NCBI RefSeq assembly: GCF_001741865.1
Contig: NZ_CP017147.1
Span: 4,207,001 to 4,271,000 of the forward strand
DNA from: Bosea vaviloviae
GTDB lineage: Bacteria > Pseudomonadota > Alphaproteobacteria > Rhizobiales > Beijerinckiaceae
Direction of reading: 5' to 3'
DNA length: 64,000 nt
The notes below the pieces were generated by a model that made no database searches, was not told where the DNA came from, and was given only the letters and a program-made list of their open reading frames with translations. Of this stretch, positions 1 through 8,748 are shown one piece after another; position 1 is the stretch's first letter, and each line of letters starts with the position of its first letter. The position numbers were made by a program, and so were the translations under genes.

Positions 1-569
1 TCTCCGGCTTCTTCTTCATGATCGAGGATGCTTTCCGCGTCGGCGAATATGTCGATACCGGGCGGCTCAAGGGCACGGTCGAGAAGATATCGCTGCGCTC
101 GATGCAACTGCGCCACCAGAGCGGGCAGATCCATACCGTGCCCTTCGGCCAGATTCCCTCCCTCACCAATGCCAGCCGCGACTGGGCGACGCTGAAGTTC
201 AACGTTCGGCTCGATCACTCGGCGGATATCGAAAAGGCGCGCAAGGCGATCAAGAAGACGGGCCTGGCCCTGCTCGAAGATCCGGAATTCGCACCGCATT
301 TCATCGCGCCGCTGAAGATGCAGGGCGTCGCCGATATCACCGACAGCGCCATCGTCATCCGGTTGAAATTCACCGCCAAGCCGAACCAGGCCTCCTCGCT
401 CCAGCGCGAGGCGTTGAAGCGGGTCTATCGCGCGCTCAACGAGGCAGGTGTGCCCTTCGCCTCGAACGCTGTGACGGTGCGTGGCGGGGAGGCGGCCTCG
501 CAAGCCGGCGCGGCGGCAGCGATCAGCGCCGTACCGCCGCCGAGCCCGCTCGCGCCGGCGGCTGGGTGA
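1..569 (+). CDS. MscS-family mechanosensitive channel, C-terminal part (5' cut by window edge)
   Basis: The frame is open from base 3, so the gene starts outside the window. Translated residues show the motif EDAFRVGEYVD typical of the start of the MscS beta-domain just after the pore helix. A mixed alpha/beta cytoplasmic vestibule follows, and the protein ends in an Ala/Pro-rich tail. MscS channels sit in the inner membrane and open under membrane tension to release solutes during osmotic downshock. The transmembrane helices lie upstream, so the subtype (short MscS or long MscK/YbdG-like) cannot be decided. The next gene faces it on the other strand. Confidence 0.85.
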   Translation, partial: SGFFFMIEDAFRVGEYVDTGRLKGTVEKISLRSMQLRHQSGQIHTVPFGQIPSLTNASRDWATLKFNVRLDHSADIEKARKAIKKTGLALLEDPEFAPHFIAPLKMQGVADITDSAIVIRLKFTAKPNQASSLQREALKRVYRALNEAGVPFASNAVTVRGGEAASQAGAAAAISAVPPPSPLAPAAG

Positions 570-647
570 TTTGCGCGTCGCCAGCGCGAGTGGTGTCAGG
601 TTGGGTCGTGCTCGCGCTCAAACAGTACGTGCTGAGCGGCCGAGGCG

Positions 648-697
648 TTTTACCAAGGCCGCCCTTTCAAAATTTTACCAAGGCCGCCCTTTCAAAA
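648..697. repeat. Perfect 25-bp tandem duplication
   Basis: Two adjacent identical 25-base units (648-672 and 673-697) begin with TTTTACCAAGG and end with CCCTTTCAAAA. The stop codon of the minus-strand gene ending at 675 lies inside the second unit. The unit is not a multiple of three, so the duplication has probably reset the C-terminus or the 3' untranslated end of that gene. Confidence 0.9.
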
Positions 698-1115
698 ACA
701 GACTCGCAAAAATATCGCCAAGCTCAAAAAGGCCGATCGGCCCATTGGGAACGGCTCCGGAAAACAGCAGCCCGAAGCCGATTACAGTTAGGGCCATACC
801 CGCCACCACGCCGACGCGTGCTGATGAAAGGAATGCCGCATTTTCCGCCCGGCGACTCACCCGATCGATGTGAGGCTGCTCGCGTTCGGCACGCACTTGT
901 CTGGCATAAAACTCCGGGGTCGATTGCGCGCCGACGGGCCCGTTGCCTTCAAGCTCTACCCTGACTGCGACGAACAACACGAGAAGGCCGAGGATTCCGA
1001 CGCCAAGCCCTCCGAGCGCTTGCCATCCCATCCAGGCCAAGCCGAGGAGCGCCACGACGCAGATCGCGGTCAGCACCTGTCTTTCACGATTGCGGGGCGG
1101 CGGCATCGCAAGCAT
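675..1115 (-). CDS. Small multi-pass membrane protein of unknown function
   Basis: A 146-residue protein that I do not recognise as a named family. Two hydrophobic segments lie at about residues 15-50, ending in VAVRVELEGNG, and a third lies near residues 98-120. A charged, Arg/Glu-rich stretch between them is probably cytosolic. The protein at 27281-27622 has the same plan and a matching motif (IAVRMELERDG followed by an ARQ...RAER segment), so the two are paralogues. It lies downstream of rne but behind the strong rne terminator, so it probably has its own promoter. The C-terminus falls in a tandem duplication and may be altered. Confidence 0.7.
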   Translation of the reverse strand: MLAMPPPRNRERQVLTAICVVALLGLAWMGWQALGGLGVGILGLLVLFVAVRVELEGNGPVGAQSTPEFYARQVRAEREQPHIDRVSRRAENAAFLSSARVGVVAGMALTVIGFGLLFSGAVPNGPIGLFELGDIFASLFLKGRPW

Positions 1116-1126
1116 CTCGTCTCATG

Positions 1127-1162
1127 AAAAAGGCCGCTGCGGTGTCCCGCAGCGGCCTTTTT
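1127..1162 (-). terminator. Rho-independent terminator of rne
   Basis: A perfect 16-bp inverted repeat (1127-1142 with 1147-1162) has a 4-base loop and a run of five T at the end of the minus-strand transcript. It begins two bases beyond the rne stop codon and ends before the next minus-strand gene starts at 1115. Confidence 0.95.
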
Positions 1163-1164
1163 AT

Positions 1165-3987
1165 TCAGTTCCTGCCGGCCAGCTTGTTCCACCAGCCGCC
1201 GCGCTTGGGGCGGTCCGGGTCGGGCGGGGTCAGCACCACCGCGACCGGCTCCTCCACCACGCGGGGAACGGGGACGGGCTCTGGTTCCGGAGCAGGCGCG
1301 TCAGCGACCGGCTCTGCGGCGACGGGCTCAGCCGCCGGGGTCACGGCGACGACCGGCGCCGCTTCACCGTCTTCCGTGATCGGCACGACCTTCTTGCGGG
1401 CGCGGCTGCGCTTGGGCTTCTCGGCCACGGCCGCTTCCGCCTCAATCGCGATGGCCTCAGTCACCGCCGCGGCGGCCTCTACGCGCTTGGTGGCCTTGGC
1501 CGGAGCCTCGGCGTTAGCGAGGGTCTCGGCGTCAGCAAGAGTCTCGGCGTCAGCCTTGGGCTTGCGTCCGCCGCCACGGCGGCCACGGCGCGGCTTGGCG
1601 TCCGCCTCGGCTTCCGGCTCTGCTGCCACTTCGGTCACGACCGGCTCGGCAGCCGCAGCGACGATCTCGGTCTCCTGCGATTCGGCGGCGTTCTCATCGC
1701 CATCCTCGTCGTCGTCCTGACCATCCTCATCGCCCTCGGCATCCGTGCCGCCGTCGAGACGCACGCCATTGGCGTCACGCTCGCCGCCACGCCGCCGCCG
1801 GCGACGGCGCCTGCGCTTGCGGCCGCCTTCGCCGCGTGCTTCGCCCTCGCCACGGTCCGGCTTGTCGTCATTGGCGGCCGCGGCTGTCGTGGCCTCGCCT
1901 GCTTCGATGACCTCGTCTTCGGCGCCGAGCGCCTCGGCTTCGGCGGCGGCGTCGAGCGCGTCATCGTCGATATCGGCGGGGATCGCCTCGGCCTTGAACG
2001 AGGTCGGAACGATGCGACCTTCATTGCCGACGAACTCGCCGCGCTCGACCTCGAAATAGCGCGTGCCGAGCAGGGTTGCGTCGACCGTGATGCTGATTGC
2101 GATGGCGAAGCGGGTTTCCAGATCGGTGAGATGGGCGCGCTTCTGGTTCAGCACATAGAGCGCGACCTCCGGCCGGGTGCGGACGGTGAGGTTATGCGAG
2201 GCGCTCTTGATCAGGTTCTCTTCGAGCGCGCGCAGGATCTGCAGCGAGACGGAAGCCGCCGAGCGCATCATGCCGGCGCCGGCGCAATGCGGGCAGGGCA
2301 CGGACGAACTCTCGAGCACGCCGGTGCGGATGCGCTGGCGCGACATTTCGAGCAGGCCGAAGGCCGAGATGCGGCCGACCTGGATGCGGGCGCGGTCGTC
2401 CTTGAGGCAATCCTTCAGCTTCTTCTCGACGGCGCGGTTGTTGCGGTTCTCCTCCATGTCGATGAAATCGATCACGATGAGGCCGGCCAAGTCGCGCAGG
2501 CGGAGCTGGCGGGAAATCTCCTCCGCCGCTTCGAGATTGGTCTTGAGGGCGGTGTCCTCGATATTGTGCTCGCGGGTCGAACGCCCGGAGTTGATGTCGA
2601 TGGCGACCAGCGCCTCGGTCTGGTTGATGACGATATAGCCGCCGGATTTCAGCGTCACATTGTTGGAGAACATCGCGTCGAGCTGGCTCTCGACGCCGAA
2701 ACCGGCGAAGAGCGGCGTCTGCTCGCGATAGGCCTTCACGCTCTTGGCATGGCTCGGCATGAGCATGCGCATGAAGTCCTTGGCCTCGCGATAGGCCTCT
2801 TCGCCAGCGACGTGAACCTCGTCGATGTCCTTGTTGTAGAGGTCACGGATCGAGCGCTTGACGAGGTTGCCCTCCTCATAGACCAGCGCCGGCGCGACCG
2901 AGGCGAGCGTCAATTCGCGCACGCTCTCCCACATCCGCATCAGATATTCGTAGTCGCGCTTGATCTCGACCTTGGTGCGCGAGGCGCCGGCGGTGCGCAG
3001 GATGATGCCCATCCCCTCCGGAACCTCGAGCTCGGAGGCGACTTCCTTCAGGCGCTTGCGATCCTCGGCATTGGTGATCTTGCGCGAGATGCCGCCGCCC
3101 TTGCCGGTATTGGGCATCAGCACCGAGTAGCGGCCGGCGAGCGAGAGATAAGTGGTAAGCGCCGCGCCCTTGTTGCCGCGCTCTTCCTTGACGACCTGGA
3201 CCAGGATGATCTGGCGGCGCTTGATCACCTCCTGGATCTTGTACTGGCGGCGATGATGGCGCTGGGGCCGCTCGGAGATGTCGTCGAGCGCGTCGCCGCC
3301 ACCGAGCTGCTCGGGCTCTTCATGCTCGGCGTCCTCGTGAGCCTGCTCTTCGCCGTCCTCTTCGTCCTCGGCCGGCTTGCGGGCCTCTTCGCCTTCCGGC
3401 GCGGCTTCGTCCGTGGCGGTGGCCTCGACCGTTTCCGTCTCGTAGGTCAGCGACGGCGCATTCTCGATGGCGTCCTCGGTCGCGGATTCGGTGATGGAGG
3501 GCGCGAATTCCTCTCCGAAGGCAGGTCCGCCTTCGTTGACCATCGCAGCGCCCTTGCCGTCGGCCTCGATCTCGGAGGTGACGGTCTCGTCATGCGACGC
3601 CTTCTTGGCGCGCCCATCGCGATCGCCTCGGCGGCCACGGTCGCGACGACCGCCGCCGCGCTTTTCGCGCTTCTCCTCGTCGCGCTCTTCCTCACGGTCG
3701 GCGCGCGCCTCTTCGGCGATCAGCGCCTGACGGTCGGCGACCGGGATCTGGTAGTAATCCGGGTGGATTTCGGAGAAGGCGAGGAAGCCGTGGCGGTTGC
3801 CGCCATACTCGACGAAGGCGGCCTGGAGCGAGGGCTCCACGCGCGTCACCTTCGCCAGGTAGATGTTGCCCCGCAACGGTTTGCGGCTGGCGGACTCGAA
3901 ATCAAATTCCTCGACGCGGGATCCGCGAACCACCACGACCCGGGTCTCCTCCGGGTGGGTGGCGTCGATGAGCATCTTGTTGGCCAT
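1165..3987 (-). CDS. rne: Ribonuclease E
   Basis: A 940-residue essential endoribonuclease that starts mRNA decay and processes rRNA and tRNA precursors; it is the likely scaffold of a degradosome. The N-terminal S1 domain (from about residue 35) is interrupted by a long, low-complexity, charged insertion at about residues 85-246, a known alphaproteobacterial trait. It resumes at YKIQEVIKRRQ. The catalytic DNase I-like part shows DINSGRS near 462 and VIDFIDMEENRN near 508, which hold the metal-binding aspartates. The zinc-link CPHC lies near 563. The C-terminal third is disordered, with an Arg block (RKRRRRRRRRRGG) near 725 likely to bind RNA. Next upstream, and divergent, is the amidase gene. 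Confidence 0.97.
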   Translation of the reverse strand: MANKMLIDATHPEETRVVVVRGSRVEEFDFESASRKPLRGNIYLAKVTRVEPSLQAAFVEYGGNRHGFLAFSEIHPDYYQIPVADRQALIAEEARADREEERDEEKREKRGGGRRDRGRRGDRDGRAKKASHDETVTSEIEADGKGAAMVNEGGPAFGEEFAPSITESATEDAIENAPSLTYETETVEATATDEAAPEGEEARKPAEDEEDGEEQAHEDAEHEEPEQLGGGDALDDISERPQRHHRRQYKIQEVIKRRQIILVQVVKEERGNKGAALTTYLSLAGRYSVLMPNTGKGGGISRKITNAEDRKRLKEVASELEVPEGMGIILRTAGASRTKVEIKRDYEYLMRMWESVRELTLASVAPALVYEEGNLVKRSIRDLYNKDIDEVHVAGEEAYREAKDFMRMLMPSHAKSVKAYREQTPLFAGFGVESQLDAMFSNNVTLKSGGYIVINQTEALVAIDINSGRSTREHNIEDTALKTNLEAAEEISRQLRLRDLAGLIVIDFIDMEENRNNRAVEKKLKDCLKDDRARIQVGRISAFGLLEMSRQRIRTGVLESSSVPCPHCAGAGMMRSAASVSLQILRALEENLIKSASHNLTVRTRPEVALYVLNQKRAHLTDLETRFAIAISITVDATLLGTRYFEVERGEFVGNEGRIVPTSFKAEAIPADIDDDALDAAAEAEALGAEDEVIEAGEATTAAAANDDKPDRGEGEARGEGGRKRRRRRRRRRGGERDANGVRLDGGTDAEGDEDGQDDDEDGDENAAESQETEIVAAAAEPVVTEVAAEPEAEADAKPRRGRRGGGRKPKADAETLADAETLANAEAPAKATKRVEAAAAVTEAIAIEAEAAVAEKPKRSRARKKVVPITEDGEAAPVVAVTPAAEPVAAEPVADAPAPEPEPVPVPRVVEEPVAVVLTPPDPDRPKRGGWWNKLAGRN

Positions 3988-4660
3988 ATGAATTTTCCAT
4001 GGGCGCGGCCGCCATCAAAACCCGCCGGGCTGCGGATGAGAATCCGCTGCCGCGGGCAGGGGCGCCGCGTGAAGACCGGCGAAAGCCGGCATGTTGCAGG
4101 AGCAAAAGCCGGCGCGAGCCGGCATCTGGGACGGGGAAGTGTTCGATCGAGACAGGATAGCGGCTCGGGAAACCCGGCCGGGCAAACGCCCCGGCACAGT
4201 CCCGCAGGTATGGACGAATCACCGATGAAAAATGCGGCGTCGTATGCCCCGACATCTGTCCTGACCTGCGACGCATTCGCCTAAAGACGAAGCACGCCGC
4301 GTTTGCACGCTCGCGAGACCTAGCCAGGCGCCGAACTTTCGTGGCTGACGCCGGCCGTCCGCGGACGATCCGTTGGCGGTTGCGCTGCTGCGGCCGAACC
4401 CGGAAGGGTCGGCCGCCTTAAGCCAGACCCCGGACGCCGACGGATCCTCGGACCCGGATGCGCACCATGGGCGGCTTCGCAATGCAACCATCCCCATTAC
4501 AGACAGGTGACAGTGATTTGCAAGTCACATCATCCAGCCATCGTAACAGTGAGGCGGGTAAGCATGGTTCACGCTCGGGGGCGGGCATGGTAACGCCCTG
4601 TTAACGCCTCGCGCCCTTATGGTTAAGCGTCGGTGACGCAGACAGGGATCAATTACCCCT
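3988..4660. promoter_or_regulatory. Long divergent intergenic region: rne leader and amidase promoter region
   Basis: There are 673 bases without a credible gene between the rne and amidase start codons. On the rne side, close to the start, are several compact hairpins in the minus-strand transcript: GCCGGC stems with four-base loops at 4076-4089 and 4108-4123, and a longer stem at 4390-4416 (GCGGCCGA... pairing with ...TCGGCCGC). RNase E is known in E. coli to control its own mRNA through a long structured 5' UTR, so an analogous leader is plausible here. No matching family is recognised and the promoters were not located. Confidence 0.5.
4076..4123 (-). promoter_or_regulatory. Twin GCCGGC hairpins in the presumed rne 5' UTR
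   Basis: Read on the minus strand, the two hairpins have stems GCCGGC/GCCGGC with loop TCGC (4108-4123) and GCCGG/CCGGC with loop TTTC (4076-4089), separated by about 18 bases. Both are preceded by AT, which makes them look like a repeated unit. They lie 89-136 bases upstream of the rne start codon. A role in RNase E autoregulation is inferred only. Confidence 0.45.
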
Positions 4661-5947
4661 TTGCTCCGCTTTCGCAGCCCAGCTTTCCGCAGCCTTCGCG
4701 CCGGCCTTGTCCGTCGCAGCGCCAGCTTGCTTTCGCGCGTGCTTCTCGGCTCATGGCTTGCCGTTGTCTGCGTAGGCGCAGGCGACGCCAATCCCGGGCC
4801 CGCCAATGACTTTCCGGTCGCGACCGACGCCAAAATCGAGCAGGCCGGAGAGATCATACGCCTGACCGTGGCGCTTTCGCGGCCCGTTTCGGTCAGCACA
4901 TCGGTGATGGCCTCGCCCGACCGTGTGATCGTCGATCTGCCGTCCGTCAATTTCCAGATGCAGCCCGCGACCGGGCGCAATGGCGCGGGCTTCGTCAGCG
5001 CCTTCCGTTTCGGCCTGTTCACGGCCGAGCGCTCGCGCATCATCATCGACCTGGCGCAGCCCGCTCTCGTCGCGCGCGCCGAGATGCGCAACCGACGCGG
5101 CGGATTCGGCGAGCTCGTGATCGAGCTGAAGCGCTCCTCACGGGTGGAGTTCCAGGCGGCGGCGAATGAGGCCTCGAAAAACCGCCCCGAGGCGGCCATG
5201 TCGCCGGTCGAGATCGTCAAGCCTGCCGGAGATACCCGCCAGGTCGTGGTCATCGACCCGGGCCATGGCGGCATCGACCCCGGCACGGTGGTGGCGTCGA
5301 TTGCGGAAAAGACCGTCGTTCTGGCTTTCGGCATGACGCTGAAGGAAAGCTTGGAGGCGTCGGGGCGCTATCGCATCCTGATGACCCGTGATGAAGATCG
5401 CTTCGTGCCGCTGGGCGAACGGGTGAAGATCGCGCGGGAGGCGGGGGCTGACCTGTTCATCTCGATCCATGCGGATTCGCTGACGCAGGCGCAGGACGTG
5501 CGCGGCGCTACGGTCTATACGGGCTCCGAGCGCGCGACCGATGCGGAAGCAGCCCGGCTGGCGGCCAAGGAAAACCAGGCCGACACGGTCGCGGGCCTCG
5601 ATTCGAGCGAGGATACGCAGGACGTCGCCGGCATCCTGATGGATCTGGCCAAGCGCGAGACGCGGACCTTTTCCTCGGTGTTCGCGCGCAATCTCGTCGC
5701 GACGCTGGGCGGCTCGGTGAAGATGCACAAGGTGCCGCTCCGCTCGGCGGGGTTCCGTGTGCTGAGTGCGCCTGATGTTCCTTCCGTGCTGATCGAACTC
5801 GGCTACATGTCGAGCCCGAAGGATGCGGAATTGCTCAATTCGGCGGCCTGGCGGACGCAGGCCGTGGCGGCCGTGCATGCCGCGATTGAAGGGTATTTCG
5901 CGCAGGCTCGCCCGCCTGCCGGCAAGGCTGCGGAGAACCGGCGCTGA
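4661..5947 (+). CDS. amiC: N-acetylmuramoyl-L-alanine amidase with AMIN domain
   Basis: A 428-residue periplasmic amidase that cuts the bond between MurNAc and L-Ala, typically to split septal peptidoglycan. An Arg-rich N-region followed by a hydrophobic segment (about residues 5-45) forms a signal peptide. An AMIN domain spans about 55-160. The amidase_3 domain begins at VVIDPGHGGIDPG (about 197); the zinc ligands are expected at that His, the His of FISIHADS near 270 and the Glu of IELGYMS near 380. The first usable start is TTG at 4661, since the upstream ATG at 4619 runs into a stop; the ribosome site is weak. The amidase lies directly upstream of PBP1A, pairing hydrolase with synthase. 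Confidence 0.93.
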   Translation: MLRFRSPAFRSLRAGLVRRSASLLSRVLLGSWLAVVCVGAGDANPGPANDFPVATDAKIEQAGEIIRLTVALSRPVSVSTSVMASPDRVIVDLPSVNFQMQPATGRNGAGFVSAFRFGLFTAERSRIIIDLAQPALVARAEMRNRRGGFGELVIELKRSSRVEFQAAANEASKNRPEAAMSPVEIVKPAGDTRQVVVIDPGHGGIDPGTVVASIAEKTVVLAFGMTLKESLEASGRYRILMTRDEDRFVPLGERVKIAREAGADLFISIHADSLTQAQDVRGATVYTGSERATDAEAARLAAKENQADTVAGLDSSEDTQDVAGILMDLAKRETRTFSSVFARNLVATLGGSVKMHKVPLRSAGFRVLSAPDVPSVLIELGYMSSPKDAELLNSAAWRTQAVAAVHAAIEGYFAQARPPAGKAAENRR

Positions 5948-6096
5948 GCCAGGAGGCTTTCGCTGAGCCAAAAGGCTTTGGCGTGAAATTGTGGTCCTGA
6001 GGCCACGGTTCCGCCATCTCTGCTATGCTATAGAATTGATTCACGCTGCCCGTTTTTCGGGCCGGCTAGCCATGACAGTGAGGGCCAGGGCCTCCT

Positions 6097-8544
6097 ATGC
6101 GGTTTGTTCTGCGACTCTTCGGGTGGCTTTTTGCCGCCGGCACGATCGTCTTCGTGATTGGCGCCGTGGGCGCGGCCGGCCTCGTCTGGCATTACTCGAA
6201 GGATCTCCCCGATTCGGCCCAGCTCAGGAACTATGAGCCGCCGGTGATGACGCGCGTCCATGCCGGCGACGGCAGCCTGATTGCGGAATTTGCACGGGAG
6301 CGCCGGCTCTACATGCCGATCCAGGCCGTGCCCAAGCTCGTCGTCCAGGCCTATCTCTCCGCCGAGGACAAGAATTTCTACAAGCATGTCGGCGTCGATC
6401 CCGAAGGGCTCGTGCGCGCCGCGATCACCAATTTTCGCAGCCGCGGCTCGAATCGCAGGCCGCAGGGCGCCTCCACCATCACCCAGCAGGTCGCGAAGAA
6501 CTTCCTCGTCGGTTCGGAGCAGAACTACGAGCGCAAGATCCGCGAGGCGCTCGTCGCGCTGCGCATCGAGGCGACCTATTCGAAGGACAAGATCCTCGAA
6601 CTCTATCTCAACGAGATCTATCTCGGCGCGCCGGCTCCGGGGCAGGGCAGCTATGGCATCGGCGCGGCGGCGCTGAACTATTTCGGCAAGTCGGTGCATG
6701 AACTGAACCTGCAGGAGGTGGCATATCTGGCCGCCTTGCCCAAGGCGCCGACCGACCTGCACCCCTTCCGCAACCGCGAGCGCGCGATCGAGCGGCGCAA
6801 CTATGTGATCGATCGTATGGTCGAGAACGGCTACGTCACGCGCGAAGCCGGCGACACCGCCAAGAAGCAGCCGCTCGGCGTCAATCCGCGCACGGTTTCG
6901 CCCAACAACATCGCCGCCGGCTATTTCGCCGAAGAAATTCGCCGCGAATTGCAGGATCGCTATGGCGAGAAGAAGTTGCTCGAAGGCGGCCTCTCCGTGC
7001 GCTCGACCGTCGACCCGAAGATGCAGCTGATGGCGCGCAAGGCGCTGGTCGACGGGCTGGTGCGTTTCGATGAGGCTCGCGGCTGGCGCGGCGCGATCCA
7101 GAAGATCGACCTGAGCGCGCGCGACTGGGGGCTGGCGATCGGCGAGCTGAAAGTGCTCGGCGATGTCGCGCCCTGGCGTCTCGGTGTCGTTCTTGATGTC
7201 ACCGGCGACACGGCTCGCATCGGCCTCCACCCGCTCAACGAGACCTCGGGGGCGCTGCGCAGCGAACGGACAACCGTGACGCTCGGCGCCGACGGCATCA
7301 AATGGACGCGGCGTGCACGCGTGTCGCAGGCCGTATCGGTCGGCGATGTCGTCTATGTCGAGCCCATCGACAATCGGCCGGGCCAGGTCCGCCTGCGGCA
7401 ATTGCCCGAGGTCAACGGCGCCATCACCGTGATGGATCCGTTCTCCGGCCGCGTGCTCGCCATGGTCGGCGGCTTCTCGCATGATCAGTCGGAGTTCAAC
7501 CGCGCGACGCAGGCGTTGCGCCAGCCCGGCTCCTCGTTCAAGCCCTTCGTCTACGCCACCGCGCTCGACAACGGCTATACGCCGTCGAGCATCGTGCTCG
7601 ATGGCCCCATCGAGATCGACCAGGGCGGCGGGCTCGGCATGTGGCGGCCGGAAAACTACGACGGCAAGTCGACCGGGCCTCACACCCTTCGCTATGGCAT
7701 CCAGTTCTCCAAGAACCTGATGACGGTCAGGCTCGCCAAGGATGTCGGCATGCCGCTGATCGCGGAATATGCCCGCCGTTTCGGCGTCTATGACGACATG
7801 CTGCCCGTGCTCTCGATGGCGCTGGGCGCCGGCGAGACCACGGTGATGCGGATGACCGCCGGCTACGCCATGCTCGTCAATGGCGGCAAGCGCATCCGCC
7901 CGACCTTGATCGACCGCATCCAGGACCGCTGGGGCGCGACCATCTTCCGGCACGACCAGCGCGTCTGCGAAGGCTGCGACGCCGACAAGTGGAACAATCA
8001 GCGCGAGCCGCGGCTCGTCGACAACCGCGACCAGGTTCTCGACCCGCTGACCGCCTATCAGATGGTCTCGATCCTCGAAGGCGTGGTCAATGCGGGCACG
8101 GCAACGGTGGTGAAGTCCGTCGGCAAGCCGCTCGGCGGCAAGACCGGCACGACCAACGAGGCCAAGGACGTCTGGTTCGTCGGTTTCTCGCCGGACCTCG
8201 CCGTCGGCGTCTATATGGGCTTCGACAAGCCGAAATCGCTCGGCACCTCGGCGACCGCCGGCCAGTACGCCGCGCCGATCTTCCGCGATTTCATGATGGC
8301 GGCGCTCAAGGACAAGCCGGCGACGCCGTTCCGCGTGCCCGCCGGCATCAAGCTGATTCGGGTCGACTCCAAAACCGGCATGCGCTCCGGCGGCGAGGGC
8401 GGCATCCTGGAGGCGTTCAAGCCCGGCACCGCGCCGCCCGACAGCTATTCCGTCATCGGAGCCGCCGGCGACGGCTCGACCCCGCTCAGCGTCTCGCCCG
8501 GCGGTGGACGCTCGGTCGGCTCCGGGACGGGCGGATTGTACTGA
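6097..8544 (+). CDS. mrcA: Penicillin-binding protein 1A (class A, bifunctional)
   Basis: An 815-residue peptidoglycan glycosyltransferase/transpeptidase anchored in the inner membrane. One N-terminal transmembrane helix (about 5-32) precedes the glycosyltransferase domain, whose catalytic Glu is in AEDKNFYKH near residue 90. A beta-rich OB-like linker follows at about 330-440, as in PBP1A. The transpeptidase shows the three active-site motifs: SSFK at 479-482, SKN near 538 and KTG near 682. The C-terminus is Gly/Ser-rich and disordered. It lies between the amidase and prfB, a conserved alphaproteobacterial order. Confidence 0.96.
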   Translation: MRFVLRLFGWLFAAGTIVFVIGAVGAAGLVWHYSKDLPDSAQLRNYEPPVMTRVHAGDGSLIAEFARERRLYMPIQAVPKLVVQAYLSAEDKNFYKHVGVDPEGLVRAAITNFRSRGSNRRPQGASTITQQVAKNFLVGSEQNYERKIREALVALRIEATYSKDKILELYLNEIYLGAPAPGQGSYGIGAAALNYFGKSVHELNLQEVAYLAALPKAPTDLHPFRNRERAIERRNYVIDRMVENGYVTREAGDTAKKQPLGVNPRTVSPNNIAAGYFAEEIRRELQDRYGEKKLLEGGLSVRSTVDPKMQLMARKALVDGLVRFDEARGWRGAIQKIDLSARDWGLAIGELKVLGDVAPWRLGVVLDVTGDTARIGLHPLNETSGALRSERTTVTLGADGIKWTRRARVSQAVSVGDVVYVEPIDNRPGQVRLRQLPEVNGAITVMDPFSGRVLAMVGGFSHDQSEFNRATQALRQPGSSFKPFVYATALDNGYTPSSIVLDGPIEIDQGGGLGMWRPENYDGKSTGPHTLRYGIQFSKNLMTVRLAKDVGMPLIAEYARRFGVYDDMLPVLSMALGAGETTVMRMTAGYAMLVNGGKRIRPTLIDRIQDRWGATIFRHDQRVCEGCDADKWNNQREPRLVDNRDQVLDPLTAYQMVSILEGVVNAGTATVVKSVGKPLGGKTGTTNEAKDVWFVGFSPDLAVGVYMGFDKPKSLGTSATAGQYAAPIFRDFMMAALKDKPATPFRVPAGIKLIRVDSKTGMRSGGEGGILEAFKPGTAPPDSYSVIGAAGDGSTPLSVSPGGGRSVGSGTGGLY

Positions 8545-8748
8545 CCCGGACACGTCATTCCCAGGCGAAGCCCTCGGGTCCGATCCTCGATCGACCCAAG
8601 GGTAAACTCCGCACAAGCCCGGGAACCTCGTGCGGGAGGCGGTCGGCCCGAGGCCGACTATGACATCACCAAGCGTTTACAGCCGGCGTTTTCACCCCTA
8701 TCTCAGCGCTTCACTTCAAGAAGCTTCAGCGAAAGTTCTGACACGCCC

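Noticed and set aside
943..4284. A 1113-codon open frame on the plus strand opposite rne.
   Set aside because: It is a shadow of GC-rich codon bias in rne: no family motif, no ribosome site, composition matching the complement of RNase E. Similar long antisense frames lie opposite mrcA, the sufB region, lpd and pdhB and were left out for the same reason.
4219..4497. A 92-codon minus-strand frame in the rne/amidase intergenic region.
   Set aside because: Arg/Ser-rich random composition, no ribosome site, and it crosses the stem-loop at 4390-4416; treated as non-coding.
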